Below are positions 33,055 through 41,938 of a DNA stretch of 64,000 bases, piece after piece. The first letter of the stretch is position 1. The number at the start of each line of letters is the position of its first letter. The position numbers were made by a program, and so were the translations under genes. This DNA comes from Hyphomicrobiales bacterium (GTDB lineage: Bacteria; Pseudomonadota; Alphaproteobacteria; Rhizobiales; Xanthobacteraceae). Where the stretch lies: NCBI GenBank assembly GCA_009377695.1, contig WHTP01000013.1, positions 1-64,000 of the forward strand, in the 5' to 3' direction. The notes beneath the pieces are model-generated. The model saw nothing but the letters and a program-made list of their open reading frames with translations, had not been told where the DNA came from and ran no database searches.

Positions 33055-34080
33055 ATGACCATCGTCCTTCAGTATATCGGCGGCTTTGTTCTCCTGCTAT
33101 TCGGCGCCGAATACCTGGTGCGCGGCGCCGTCTCGCTCGCGCGCAAGCTGAGGGTCACACCGATGATCATCGGCATGACCATCGTCGCCTACGGCACCAC
33201 TGCGCCGGAACTGGTGGTCAGCCTTCAGGCGGCCGTCGATGGCCTTCCTGGAATCTCGGTTGGCAATGTGGTGGGATCGAACATCGCCAACATTTTGCTG
33301 ATCTTGGGCGCGTCGGCGGTGATCTTCCCGATCGTCGTCCAGCCCAAAGCGCTCTACCGCGATGCGGCGATGATGATGGGCTCTGCCCTGCTGTTCACGG
33401 CGCTCGCTATCTCCGGCACGATCGAGCGCTGGCAGGCCGCGCTGATGGTTATGATACTTGTGGTCTTCTCGCTCTACGCATTCATGTCCGAGCGGCGGCG
33501 TGGCAAAGCCAATGATCCCGGCGACCTGCCGGAGGAATTGGCCGAGGAGTTCAAAGAAACACCGCAGGCAACTTGGCTCGCCTTGCTGTCCGTCATCGGC
33601 GGCATCGTGGCGGTTGTTGCAGGAGCAAAACTCCTGGTCTCGGCCGCGGTCGTCACGGCGCAGCATTTTGGCGTCAGCGAAGCGGTCATCGGCCTCACCA
33701 TCGTTGCAGTCGGCACGTCGCTGCCCGAACTCGCGACCGCCGTTGTTGCAGCAATCAGGCGGCACTCCGAAGTGGCCGTCGGCAATATTCTTGGCGCGGG
33801 TATGTACAACCTTCTGGCAATCATGGGGCTGGTCGGTGTGGTCGCGCCAGTTCCCGTGCCGCCACAGATACTGACGTTTGATCTGTGGTTCATGCTGCTG
33901 GTAACAGCCACGCTGCTCGCGTTTCTGTTGTTGCGCAAAGGGCTCAGCCGCCCGGTCGGGGCCATGTTCCTGGCTGGCTTCGTGGCATACACGGCGGCAC
34001 AGTATTACGGTATCGACCGGATACTATCGGCCGAGATGTCCAACGTGGCGACTGCCAGCAGTAGTGCAAAGAGTCCCTGA
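33055..34080 (+). CDS. CaCA-type calcium/sodium (or cation/proton) antiporter
   Basis: A 341-residue membrane protein with the inverted-repeat layout of the YrbG/CaCA family. The first alpha repeat has YGTTAPELVVSLQAA and GNVVGSNIANILLILG; the second has VGTSLPELATAVVAA and GNILGAGMYNLLAIMG. The second motif departs from the usual G-N-I-x-G-S-N-I-F-N, with Ala-Gly-Met in place of Ser-Asn-Ile, so its ion selectivity may differ. A charged cytoplasmic loop (about residues 140-175) separates the halves. The ATG at 33055 lies 249 bases after the candidate leader RNA. Confidence 0.9.
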   Translation: MTIVLQYIGGFVLLLFGAEYLVRGAVSLARKLRVTPMIIGMTIVAYGTTAPELVVSLQAAVDGLPGISVGNVVGSNIANILLILGASAVIFPIVVQPKALYRDAAMMMGSALLFTALAISGTIERWQAALMVMILVVFSLYAFMSERRRGKANDPGDLPEELAEEFKETPQATWLALLSVIGGIVAVVAGAKLLVSAAVVTAQHFGVSEAVIGLTIVAVGTSLPELATAVVAAIRRHSEVAVGNILGAGMYNLLAIMGLVGVVAPVPVPPQILTFDLWFMLLVTATLLAFLLLRKGLSRPVGAMFLAGFVAYTAAQYYGIDRILSAEMSNVATASSSAKSP

Positions 34081-34149
34081 CGCGGCCGCACACGTCACGT
34101 TATTTGGAGGATAGGCGCGGCCGCTAGTGCGAAGATCGTCGCTTCGACA

Positions 34150-35835
34150 TCATAGGTACGACAGCACAAGATACGCGGCCAGCATGATCGTGGTCCAGAA
34201 TGCCATGGTGCCGGTCTGCCAGGTGCGGGCGAGGATGCCGGCGGGGCTGTGATGGCGCTGGATCACTCGCAGGAAGCCGTCAGCTCCGCGGTTTGTCGCA
34301 GCGACGACCCCAGTCCATGCAGTCTCCGCAAATCGATCAAAGCTGGGCGCCGCCGCGAGGCCAAGCCGTCGATATAGCCAGTCCACGTCGAGCGTAATTG
34401 TCAGCGTGCGCTTGAGCCAGTTCAACATCAGGAAGAAAGCGAGGCCGGAAAACAGAAGCAACTGTAGATAAAAAACCACATGGCTGCCGGTATACGGAAC
34501 GAAATCCACCGGATAGGGCAGCAGCGCGTATAGTGGTCCGGGCAATACGCCGATGCCAATACAAAGCGCCGCAAAGAGAACCATGGCGGCGCGCATGTTC
34601 CAGGGCGGATCCGGCGGGCGCATTCCGGAGTCCTTTTGAAAGAACACGAACCACGGAAACTTGATACCGGCGTGCAGGAAGACCCCGGCGGAAGCCGCGG
34701 CAAGCAGGTACCAGACGACTGCGAGCTGCTGGATTCCGGCTGCTTCCGAAATCATGGATTTCGAAACGAAGCCCGACGTAAGCGGGAATGAAGAGATCGA
34801 TAATGCTCCGACGATGCCGCAGATCGTGGTGAGCGGCATGGTACGAAACAGCCCCCCGAGATCGGTACACTTGCGTTTGCCGGTCATGTAGAGAACCGAA
34901 CCAGCGGACATCAGAAGCAGCGCCTTGTAGATAATATGAGTAAAGGCGTGAGCGGCGGCGCCGTTGAGCGCCATCTCGGTGCCGAGGCCGATCCCAGTCA
35001 CCATGAAGCCGACTTGGTTGACAATGCTGTACGCGAGAATGCGCCGCATGTCGTTTTCGAGGATCGCGTAGATGATCCCGTAAAACACCATGAACAACCC
35101 GACATAGATCAATATCTCGGTGCCGGGGAAGCCGCGCAGGAGCACATAGACCGCGGTCTTCGTGGTGAAGGCCGATAGGAACACCATGCCGCTCCACGAG
35201 CTTTCCGGATAGGCATCCGGCAACCACGATGAAAGCGGCCAAGCGCCGGCGTTGATAAGAAAGCCCGCCAAAATCAGTCCCCGCGGCACGCTGTCGAGCG
35301 TGAACTTTGTGAATGCGATCGAACCGGTTCCGGCGATCTCGCCGACGAGACCCGCCATCAGCAGAACGCCACCAAGTAAATGGATCGCAGCATATCGCAG
35401 GCCGGCGCCGCGTGCGGACGGCCCGGCGCTCCAGACGACGAGCGTCGACGCAATCGCCATCAATTCCCAGAAGATGAAGACAGTCAGCAGGTCTCCTGCA
35501 AAGACAACACCGATGGCGCTGCCGGCATAACAAAAGGCCGCGACCAGTTCGGCTGTACGGTTCTGATTGAGCGCGTACAAGCCGCCGGCGAATGCCATGA
35601 TGGCAAAGACGGTCGCAAACAGGCGTGATAGTGCATCGCCCCGGACCAGCGCCAACTCATAGCCGAGATACGTCGCCTTGAGCGCCGTCCCATCAGGCAC
35701 CTGCCATACGAAGTAGAGGGTGACCAGCGGTAGCACCAGGAGAAAGAACGCACGCAGCCGTGCCGAGAGAAGCGGCAGGATCAGTGCTCCGAAAATGAGG
35801 ACGGCCGCAGGCGGAATGACGACGTCAGTTATCAT
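34150..35835 (-). CDS. Mrp/NADH-dehydrogenase-like membrane subunit (third ND4/ND5-type paralogue)
   Basis: A 561-residue proton/sodium-channel-type subunit. It holds the ND-family core, with FIFWELMAIASTLVVWSAG, NAGAWPLSSWLPDAYPESSWSGMVFLSAFTTKTAVYVLLRGFPG, then AAAHAFTHIIYKALLLMSAGSV, and a C-terminal extension of about 100 residues (LKRTLTITLDVDWLYRRLG and on) like NuoL/MrpA-type lateral elements. It is the last gene of the operon, after a 79-residue membrane protein that it overlaps. Confidence 0.9.
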   Translation of the reverse strand: MITDVVIPPAAVLIFGALILPLLSARLRAFFLLVLPLVTLYFVWQVPDGTALKATYLGYELALVRGDALSRLFATVFAIMAFAGGLYALNQNRTAELVAAFCYAGSAIGVVFAGDLLTVFIFWELMAIASTLVVWSAGPSARGAGLRYAAIHLLGGVLLMAGLVGEIAGTGSIAFTKFTLDSVPRGLILAGFLINAGAWPLSSWLPDAYPESSWSGMVFLSAFTTKTAVYVLLRGFPGTEILIYVGLFMVFYGIIYAILENDMRRILAYSIVNQVGFMVTGIGLGTEMALNGAAAHAFTHIIYKALLLMSAGSVLYMTGKRKCTDLGGLFRTMPLTTICGIVGALSISSFPLTSGFVSKSMISEAAGIQQLAVVWYLLAAASAGVFLHAGIKFPWFVFFQKDSGMRPPDPPWNMRAAMVLFAALCIGIGVLPGPLYALLPYPVDFVPYTGSHVVFYLQLLLFSGLAFFLMLNWLKRTLTITLDVDWLYRRLGLAAAPSFDRFAETAWTGVVAATNRGADGFLRVIQRHHSPAGILARTWQTGTMAFWTTIMLAAYLVLSYL

Positions 35836-36064
35836 AGTAAGTGTCCGGCCGCTTTAGGAATAAGCCTAGTGCCTTGGCAACGATAACCATCGCGGCGCAA
35901 CTCACGAAGCCGAACCAGGCGCCAAAACCGAACGTGCCGTCGAGCCCGAAATATGGATGGTGTGCGACCACCAGGTCCATCAGCACCGTCGCAATCAGCA
36001 CGACGGCGAATGCGACCCACAGCTTCTTGATAGTGCTTTCGCGCACAAGCCAGTGATCATCCAT
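35825..36064 (-). CDS. small two-helix membrane protein of the Mrp-like operon
   Basis: A 79-residue protein with two hydrophobic segments, KKLWVAFAVVLIATVLMDLVV and GAWFGFVSCAAMVIVAKALGLFL, ending KRPDTYYDN. It overlaps the next gene by 11 bases and follows the preceding D-type subunit by five. The size and place fit an accessory subunit of the complex; it does not look like MrpC, F or G. Confidence 0.75.
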   Translation of the reverse strand: MDDHWLVRESTIKKLWVAFAVVLIATVLMDLVVAHHPYFGLDGTFGFGAWFGFVSCAAMVIVAKALGLFLKRPDTYYDN

Positions 36065-36068
36065 CAGG

Positions 36069-37538
36069 TCACCTGTCGCTCAGTAATTTTGCCAACGCGA
36101 ATGGAATATCGGGCCACACGAACATGAGAATCGTGGCGCTGGCGGTCATGGTCAGCGCCAGAACAATCGGCCACGGTGCCTCACCGTAGTCGTGGGCGTG
36201 CGCCGCCGGCGCACAAAAGAAAGCGCGGTATACGATCGGGAGGAAATAGGCTGCATTGAGCACGGTGCTGACGATGATGATCGAGACCGCGAGCCAATTG
36301 GCCGTCTGCATGGCGCCGCCGAGTATGAACCATTTGCCGAGAAAGTTGGCCGTTGGGGGAATGCCGATCATTCCAAGCGCGCCAATGGCGAAGGCTCCCA
36401 TGGTCCACGGCATCCGGCGGCCAATGCCGTCAAGTTGGCTCACTTCCGTGAGATGCGAGGCGGTGTAAATGGAGCCCGCAGCAAAGAAGAGCGTGATCTT
36501 GCTCACCGCATGCGCGGCAATGTAAATCGCGGCGCCGGCCACGGATATCGGCGCGAGAATGGCCGCTCCCAGAACGATATACGAGAGTTGCGAGACGGTG
36601 GAGTAGGCGAGTCGACGTTTGAGGTTGTCTTGTTTGAGAGCGACCACCGAGGCGATCACAATCGTCGCGCCCGCGACCGCGGTAAGCCATCCAGACTGCC
36701 CCAATGCACTGAGCGTATCGACGCCGAATATGAGGACGACCACCTTCAGCAGCGTGAAAACGCCGGCCTTGACTACAGCCACCGCGTGCAAGAGCGCGCT
36801 CACTGGCGTTGGCGCGACCATCGCCGCCGGCAACCAGAAATGCAGCGGCATCACGGCCGCCTTGCCGATCCCGAAGACGAACAGCGCGAGCAGGATGCCG
36901 GTGACCGCCGGACCCGCCTTGCCGGCCAGGATGCCGCCGGGCGTGAAGTCGAGCGTGCCGGCGATGACCCAGGTGGCGACGATCGCAGGCAGGAACAGCA
37001 CCAGCGACGTACCGAGAAGAAGCATCAGATACACACGGCCGGCGCGGAATGCTTCCGCGTTGGCGTTATGAACCACCAACGGGTAGGTCGCGATCGTCAA
37101 TGCCTCGTAGCAGAGGAACAACGTGAAGAGGTTTTTGGCAAAGGCGATACCAATCGTGCTGCCGAGTGCGATGGCGAAGCAGACATAGAATCCGGTCTGT
37201 CGCGGTTCCTTGTTCGCGCGCATGTAACCGATCGAATAGATCGAATTGACGATCCACAGGGTGGAGGCGACGAGTGCAAACAGCATCCCGAGCGGCTCGA
37301 CTTTAAAGGCGAGCGTCAGGCCCTGGGCAACGTCGAGGACATGGACCTCCGGCCGGGCGCCGGCCAGCACTGGCTCGAGCAAGCTGAACACCACGAAGCA
37401 TAGCAACGCCGCCGTCACCAGCGTCACGGTCTCGCGCAGATTTGGATGATGGCGGAACAGCGGGATCAGGAGTGCGCCGACGAATGGCAGGAGAATCGCC
37501 AGGACAATCAGAGCTTCGGAAGACGCGACTGCGCTCAT
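36069..37538 (-). CDS. Mrp/Mbh-like antiporter D-type subunit (second paralogue)
   Basis: A 489-residue ND4/ND5-type transporter with about fourteen helices. Characteristic parts are NLFTLFLCYEALTIATYPLVVH, VMPLHFWLPAAMVAPTPVSALLHAVAVVKAGVFTLLKV (with the channel Lys and His) and DNLKRRLAYSTVSQLSYIVLGA. The open frame runs further upstream, but the ATG at 37538 overlaps the preceding D subunit by four bases and gives the expected start. Homologous to MnhD/NuoN and to the 497- and 561-residue neighbours. Confidence 0.9.
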   Translation of the reverse strand: MSAVASSEALIVLAILLPFVGALLIPLFRHHPNLRETVTLVTAALLCFVVFSLLEPVLAGARPEVHVLDVAQGLTLAFKVEPLGMLFALVASTLWIVNSIYSIGYMRANKEPRQTGFYVCFAIALGSTIGIAFAKNLFTLFLCYEALTIATYPLVVHNANAEAFRAGRVYLMLLLGTSLVLFLPAIVATWVIAGTLDFTPGGILAGKAGPAVTGILLALFVFGIGKAAVMPLHFWLPAAMVAPTPVSALLHAVAVVKAGVFTLLKVVVLIFGVDTLSALGQSGWLTAVAGATIVIASVVALKQDNLKRRLAYSTVSQLSYIVLGAAILAPISVAGAAIYIAAHAVSKITLFFAAGSIYTASHLTEVSQLDGIGRRMPWTMGAFAIGALGMIGIPPTANFLGKWFILGGAMQTANWLAVSIIIVSTVLNAAYFLPIVYRAFFCAPAAHAHDYGEAPWPIVLALTMTASATILMFVWPDIPFALAKLLSDR

Positions 37539-39028
37539 CGCAGCCCTCCGAGCAGAGATTTGGCCGCGGTGCTGGCGACGCCTGCAGTCCACTCCGTGTC
37601 GAAACCGAAATAGATCGTCGCGATCGTCAACACGATCAGCGGCGCCATCATGGACAGCGGCGGATCTCTGACTTTCGCGATTTCCACCGAGGGTTCGCGC
37701 AGCCACACGACTTCGAGAACCCGGCCGACATACACCAGCGCGATCAGCGAACTGCCTACAATCAGAAACACAAGCAGCCACCAACCCTTGTCGAGCGCGC
37801 CGACCGCCAGATACCATTTCGAAATGAAGCCGGCGGTCCCCGGCGTTCCGACCAAGCCGAAGCCCGCGATGGTGAATGCCGCAGTAGTGAGCGGCATCTT
37901 GCGGCCAATGCCTGCCAGATCTTTAAGCTCCACCGTGTAAGCACGATAGAACATCGCGCCGACCGCGAGGAACAGCGCCGCTTTCATGAGCGCGTGATTG
38001 ACGATGTGGACGAGCCCGCCGGTCAGACCGGCCTGATTGGCAAGACCGATGCCGAGCGTAATGTAACCGATCTGCGCGACCGACGAATAAGCGAGCATAC
38101 GCTTCAGATTGGTCTCGAATACCGCTACGAACGAAGCAACAAGCATTGCGGCGATCGACAAACCCACAATGAAGTCGCCGATCGGCAGCGATCGGATGTC
38201 GATCGCCACCCCGAAAATCGAAAAGTAGTAGCGGACCAGGAGATAGATCGCGACCTTGGTCGCCGTGGCAGCCAGGAACGCGGTCGCCCAGGACGGTGCA
38301 TAGGTGTACGCGTTCGGCAGCCAGGCATGCAGCGGGAACAACGCGAGCTTGAGGCTCAGGCCGACGGTTATGAATGCCAGCGCCGTCAAGACGGCCTGAC
38401 CCTGATCCGGGCCGACCGTGGCGAGACGCGCTGCGATGTCGACCATGTTAAGGCTGCCGGTGAGCACGTAGAGAAAGCCGACGCCGATCACGTAGAAGGT
38501 CGCGCCGATCGTGCCCATGATCAGATACTGGAACGCCGATAGCAGCGCCCGGCGGTCGGGTCCCATCGCAATCAGGACGTAGGTCGACAGCGACGAGATT
38601 TCGAGAAACACGAAGGCGTTGAAGGCATCCCCGGTGACCGCCACGCCGAGGAGACCGGCGAGGCAAAGCAGATACATGGAATAGAACCAGGCCTCCTTGC
38701 TGTCGTCGAGTTCGAAAGCCACTGAGCGGTATGCGAACGGCATGATGACGGCGCCGACGGTGGATACCAGCATCAGCACCATGGCATTGAGGACATCGAC
38801 GCGGTATTCGATGCCGATCGGCGGCGCCCAGCCTCCCAGGGCGTAGGAGATCGGTCCCGTTGCCAATACTTGCAACAGCATGGCGCCGGCGACAAACGGC
38901 AGAATCCAACTGACAACAAGAGTCAGCGCGAATGCACTTGTTCCGCGGCGCAGGAAGGCGACAAGCACCGCCCCCAAGAGCGGGACGAGCACCTGCAAAA
39001 TCGGCAGTTGCGACCGAACCGCGCTCAT
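37535..39028 (-). CDS. mnhD: Mrp-type Na+/H+ antiporter subunit D
   Basis: A 497-residue ND4-type subunit directly after the C subunit, the canonical MrpC-MrpD order. It has NAFVFLEISSLSTYVLIAMG, KLALFPLHAWLPNAYTYAPSWATAFLAATATKVAIYLLVRYYFS and NLKRMLAYSSVAQIGYITLGIGLANQ, followed by HIVNHALMKAALFLAVGAMFYR. The Glu of FLEIS and the helix-7/8 Lys residues are present. It overlaps genes on both sides by four bases. Confidence 0.93.
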   Translation of the reverse strand: MSAVRSQLPILQVLVPLLGAVLVAFLRRGTSAFALTLVVSWILPFVAGAMLLQVLATGPISYALGGWAPPIGIEYRVDVLNAMVLMLVSTVGAVIMPFAYRSVAFELDDSKEAWFYSMYLLCLAGLLGVAVTGDAFNAFVFLEISSLSTYVLIAMGPDRRALLSAFQYLIMGTIGATFYVIGVGFLYVLTGSLNMVDIAARLATVGPDQGQAVLTALAFITVGLSLKLALFPLHAWLPNAYTYAPSWATAFLAATATKVAIYLLVRYYFSIFGVAIDIRSLPIGDFIVGLSIAAMLVASFVAVFETNLKRMLAYSSVAQIGYITLGIGLANQAGLTGGLVHIVNHALMKAALFLAVGAMFYRAYTVELKDLAGIGRKMPLTTAAFTIAGFGLVGTPGTAGFISKWYLAVGALDKGWWLLVFLIVGSSLIALVYVGRVLEVVWLREPSVEIAKVRDPPLSMMAPLIVLTIATIYFGFDTEWTAGVASTAAKSLLGGLR

Positions 39029-39390
39029 GCGTCGCGGTCTCTTTCAAAGATCTCGTCTTCCTCGACCGTGCCGTAAGCTTCGTTGATCCTAACGACAAGC
39101 GCGAGGCCGAGCGCGACGGTTGCGATGCCGACCACGATGGCGGTGAGGATCAGCACGTGCGGCAGCGGGTTTGAATACACCTTGAACGCCGGGTCGAGAA
39201 TCGGGGCAGTGGCTCCGAGAATCTTCCCGGGTTCGATGTAGAGCAGGTAGACTGAAGTCTGGAATATCGACAGTCCGACGAGCTTCTTGACCATGTTGCC
39301 GCGTGCCACCACGATGTAGAGGCCGGCCATCATCAGCAAGATGGTGATCACATAATTGTAGTGCTCGATAAACGTCCTGACTGCGGACAT
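39025..39390 (-). CDS. mnhC: Mrp-type antiporter subunit C (NuoK-like)
   Basis: A 121-residue, three-helix NuoK-like protein: NYVITILLMMAGLYIVVARGNMVKKLVGLSIFQTSVYLLYI followed by HVLILTAIVVGIATVALGLALVVRI. MVKKLVGL and the acidic residues of the third segment match MrpC/MnhC. The ATG at 39390 shares its first base with the stop of subunit B (TGATG), which I took as the start. Confidence 0.93.
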   Translation of the reverse strand: MSAVRTFIEHYNYVITILLMMAGLYIVVARGNMVKKLVGLSIFQTSVYLLYIEPGKILGATAPILDPAFKVYSNPLPHVLILTAIVVGIATVALGLALVVRINEAYGTVEEDEIFERDRDA

Positions 39391-39806
39391 CACCGTCCCC
39401 GTTCAACAAAGGCGTAAAACAGCGCGATCATGGTGCCGGATACGGTGACGAATACCCCCGCTTCGACCAGCAGGATGCCCAAATGCCGGCCGTGACGCGG
39501 ATCGCCGGAGAGCACCGAGTAGTCCAGGAAATTCTTACCCATTGCGAGCCCTGCCACTCCTACGCTCGCAAAAATCAGGACGCCCAAAGGGACCATGGTT
39601 TCGACCATGCCCTGCGGCGCGATGCGCCTCGCATTCTGCAGGCCGAACGTGATCGATACCAGGATGACCATCGATGCCGCGATCACCCCGGCTTGAAACC
39701 CGCCCCCGGGACCGTAGTCGCCGTGAAACTGAACGTAGAGCGCAAAGAGCAGGATGAACGGCAGGACGAGCTTAGCACCGATGCGCAGAATCAGGTCGAA
39801 GTTCAT
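39390..39806 (-). CDS. mnhB: Mrp-type antiporter subunit B (MnhB domain)
   Basis: A 138-residue, four-helix protein with the MnhB hallmark ALYVQFHGDYGPGGGFQAGVIAASMVILV and a C-terminal GIFLLVEAGVF-like segment (GILLVEAGVFVTVSGTMIALFYAF). It overlaps the DUF4040 gene upstream by four bases. Part of the multi-subunit Na+/H+ antiporter. Confidence 0.93.
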   Translation of the reverse strand: MNFDLILRIGAKLVLPFILLFALYVQFHGDYGPGGGFQAGVIAASMVILVSITFGLQNARRIAPQGMVETMVPLGVLIFASVGVAGLAMGKNFLDYSVLSGDPRHGRHLGILLVEAGVFVTVSGTMIALFYAFVERGR

Positions 39807-40354
39807 GATGCGTCACGATCCTCGCCATTGCGTCCGCGGCGGCGAGCGCCGCGCAGCAGCAGCAAGACGCCGATGCCGGCGGTGAAAATCACCGTAGTTT
39901 CTCCGAGCGTATCGAAGCCACGATAGTCGGCCAGCACGGAGGTCACCACGTTAGGGACGGTCGTCTCCTTGATCGAATTCTCCAGATAGTGCGGCGCCAC
40001 ATGCTGGTGGATGGGATTACTGGCGCGCCCGAACGGCGGCAGGATCATGCTACCCCAGATCAGCGCGCCTCCGGTGACGACGGACAAGAGCATCGGCGCC
40101 AGCTTAACATTGACCTGCCTCATCTCCGTCGTCTTGATCAGATGCAGCGTCGCCAGAAAGATGACGGTCGATACACCCGCGCCGACCGAGGCTTCGGTCA
40201 TGGCAACATCCACGGCGTCCAGTACCATCATGACGCTCGCCATCAGGAAGCTGTAGATGCTGAAAAGGACAACGACGCCAAACAGGCTGCGCTGCATAAT
40301 AATCGCGACTGTCACGACGGCAAGCAGCGTCAGCAGCGCCATGTTGATGATCAA
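39803..40354 (-). CDS. DUF4040/MbhD-MbhE-type subunit (MrpA C-terminal module)
   Basis: A 183-residue membrane protein. The first half, VVVLFSIYSFLMASVMMVLDAVDVAMTEASVGAGVSTVIFLATL, is the DUF4040 core found near the C-terminus of MrpA and as MbhD in hydrogenase-linked complexes. The second half, with ETTVPNVVTSVLADYRGFDTLGETTVIFTAGIGVLLLL, matches the MbhE part. In this operon the module is a separate gene because no full-length MrpA is encoded. Confidence 0.88.
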   Translation of the reverse strand: MIINMALLTLLAVVTVAIIMQRSLFGVVVLFSIYSFLMASVMMVLDAVDVAMTEASVGAGVSTVIFLATLHLIKTTEMRQVNVKLAPMLLSVVTGGALIWGSMILPPFGRASNPIHQHVAPHYLENSIKETTVPNVVTSVLADYRGFDTLGETTVIFTAGIGVLLLLRGARRRGRNGEDRDAS

Positions 40355-40719
40355 TTCGATGACGGCCTCCCCTCGCCCTGGACATCCGTTGCGTGGCGTC
40401 CGAATTCACGGCGATCTTCTGCGAGTTGTGGCTGAACCCCAGCATGCAGGCACGCCTGTGCTAGTGCATGCGTAACGACCGGCCAGGTGAAAAATACCAA
40501 CGCCATCAAGAACAGCAACTTGAGGGTCACCAGACTGAAACCGGCCTGAACCGCCAGCCCGAGAAACGTCATGCCGATGCCCAGCGTATCGATGACGCTC
40601 ACGGCATGCATGCGTGTGTAGACGTCCGGCATGCGCACAAGTCCGAGCGCACCGACCAGGGTGAAAAAAGATCCCAGCAGAATCAAAGACCAGCTTGCGA
40701 TCTCGACAACCAGTGTCAT
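40351..40719 (-). CDS. mnhG: Mrp-type antiporter subunit G
   Basis: A 122-residue protein, three helices. The segment LGSFFTLVGALGLVRMPDVYTRMHAVSVIDTLGIGMTFLGL is the MnhG signature. It overlaps the F subunit and the DUF4040 gene by four bases each. The tail after LAQACLHAG is a hydrophilic extension. Confidence 0.93.
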   Translation of the reverse strand: MTLVVEIASWSLILLGSFFTLVGALGLVRMPDVYTRMHAVSVIDTLGIGMTFLGLAVQAGFSLVTLKLLFLMALVFFTWPVVTHALAQACLHAGVQPQLAEDRREFGRHATDVQGEGRPSSN

Positions 40720-40997
40720 GAGCGCGGCTCGCTGTCAGCGTCGTAGGCCAGATCGCCGTACCGAAAGAACTTCAACACTGCCAGCGTGCCGATCAAGTTC
40801 AAGAAACCATAGGTCAGGCCGACGTCAAGAAATTCGGGACGGTCCGTTAAAAACCCGAACACCGCCAGCAACATGATCGATAGCGAACCGACGGTATTGC
40901 CCGCCAGCACGCGATCAAACACGGTCGGACCTTTGATCGCACGAACGATCGCGAGCGCCAGAGCGACGAGAATGGCGGCTGCAGCGCCGGCAAACAT
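40716..40997 (-). CDS. mnhF: Mrp-type antiporter subunit F
   Basis: A 93-residue, three-helix protein with RAIKGPTVFDRVLAGNTVGSLSIMLLAVFG and EFLDVGLTYGFLNLIGTLAVLKFF, the MnhF pattern (G-P-T-x-x-D-R-V). It begins at the last base of the E subunit stop (TAATG), and its end overlaps the G gene. Confidence 0.93.
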   Translation of the reverse strand: MFAGAAAAILVALALAIVRAIKGPTVFDRVLAGNTVGSLSIMLLAVFGFLTDRPEFLDVGLTYGFLNLIGTLAVLKFFRYGDLAYDADSEPRS

Positions 40998-41470
40998 TAC
41001 GTTTTGCCCTCGAAAGCGGTGACGCGGCGGTCCATGCCGCCGCTCTCAAGGTCGATGGCACCGTCCCGCACAAGCGCATGGACGGTGAATTTGTTGCCGT
41101 CCACTCCCGCGGTGATCGTCCCGGGCGTCAATGTGATCGAGTTCGCGTATGTCGCCAATCCTGCTGCGGTCTTCTGACTCGCTTCGACAACCGTCATACA
41201 AGGTGAGATTGGCAACGCCGGATGCAAGATGATCTTGGTGACGCCCCAAGCCGAACTTGCGATCTCCCGCACCAGCCAAGGGTAATAGGTCACGGTCCTG
41301 GGGAGTAGCTCGATCGGATGGCCTTCCGGGTCCAGAGCACGCATCCGAACTGCAGCAAAAACGCAGACGGCCGTCGATACAATCCCAGCCGTCACCAGCA
41401 TCGCCGTATAATGCCCGGAGAGGGCAAGCCAAAACGCAAACAGCAATGCCGCCAGGCTGAGCCACCGCAT
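40997..41470 (-). CDS. mnhE: Mrp-type antiporter subunit E
   Basis: A 157-residue protein at the head of the operon. Two N-terminal helices (LSLAALLFAFWLALSGHY and LVTAGIVSTAVCVFAAVRM) precede VTYYPWLVREIASSAWGVTKIILHP and a soluble part with ANSITLTPGTITAGVDGNKFTVHALV, all typical of MnhE. The ATG at 41470 was chosen with the GAGAG stretch upstream; the open frame extends to 41503. The 120 bases upstream are the likely operon promoter region. Confidence 0.92.
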   Translation of the reverse strand: MRWLSLAALLFAFWLALSGHYTAMLVTAGIVSTAVCVFAAVRMRALDPEGHPIELLPRTVTYYPWLVREIASSAWGVTKIILHPALPISPCMTVVEASQKTAAGLATYANSITLTPGTITAGVDGNKFTVHALVRDGAIDLESGGMDRRVTAFEGKT

Positions 41471-41594
41471 CTTCGAATTCTCTCTCCGACTTCGAACGCT
41501 CAACCAATCAGTGGTCTTAGAATTCCGCTGCTTGGAATGCGGCGCGTGGCCGCGTGTCTACACCTTGCCTTTTAGCGCGTAAATTCCGGGAGGA

Positions 41595-41938
41595 CTAGGT
41601 CGCAAAAGTCCGCCGCCCGCATTGAATTCGGAATCGGTCGCCACCTCTGCCGCAGCGTTCTTGGATTCCGAAACCCGGCTTGCTCGACTGCTGCGAGAGC
41701 AGCGCAAGGCCCATCAGCAGCAGAAACGGTGGCCGGGATCACCCACTCGTACCGGATGTGCAGCGCGAAGCCGGCCAGGCCGGTGGCAAATTTGAATCCC
41801 GTGAAAAGTGATCGTGCAGATCGCGGTGCTCGCGAGGTCCGTCAGCGCAACTTGCAACGTATAGTGGTTGAACAGGGCAACGCCGAGTACGGCTGCCGAT
41901 ACCGCCGACACGGCAAGGGCCAACGTGAACGCCGCCAT
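41595..41938 (-). pseudogene. decayed small membrane protein gene
   Basis: From the ATG at 41938 the frame reads MAAFTLALAVSAVSAAVLGVA then NHYTLQVALTDLASTAICTITF, a believable membrane protein. A shift within a T-run near 41807 moves the sensible reading to a second frame, TGFKFATGLAGFALHIRYEWVIPA, and a further shift near 41730 gives FLLLMGLALLSQQ. The last frame ends at 41595. I read this as two frameshifts in one small gene; sequencing error in homopolymers is an alternative. The product family is not recognised. Confidence 0.4.

Noticed and set aside
36192-37403. 403-codon plus-strand open frame
   Set aside because: It lies opposite a clear antiporter D-type subunit and is made of low-complexity charged sequence.
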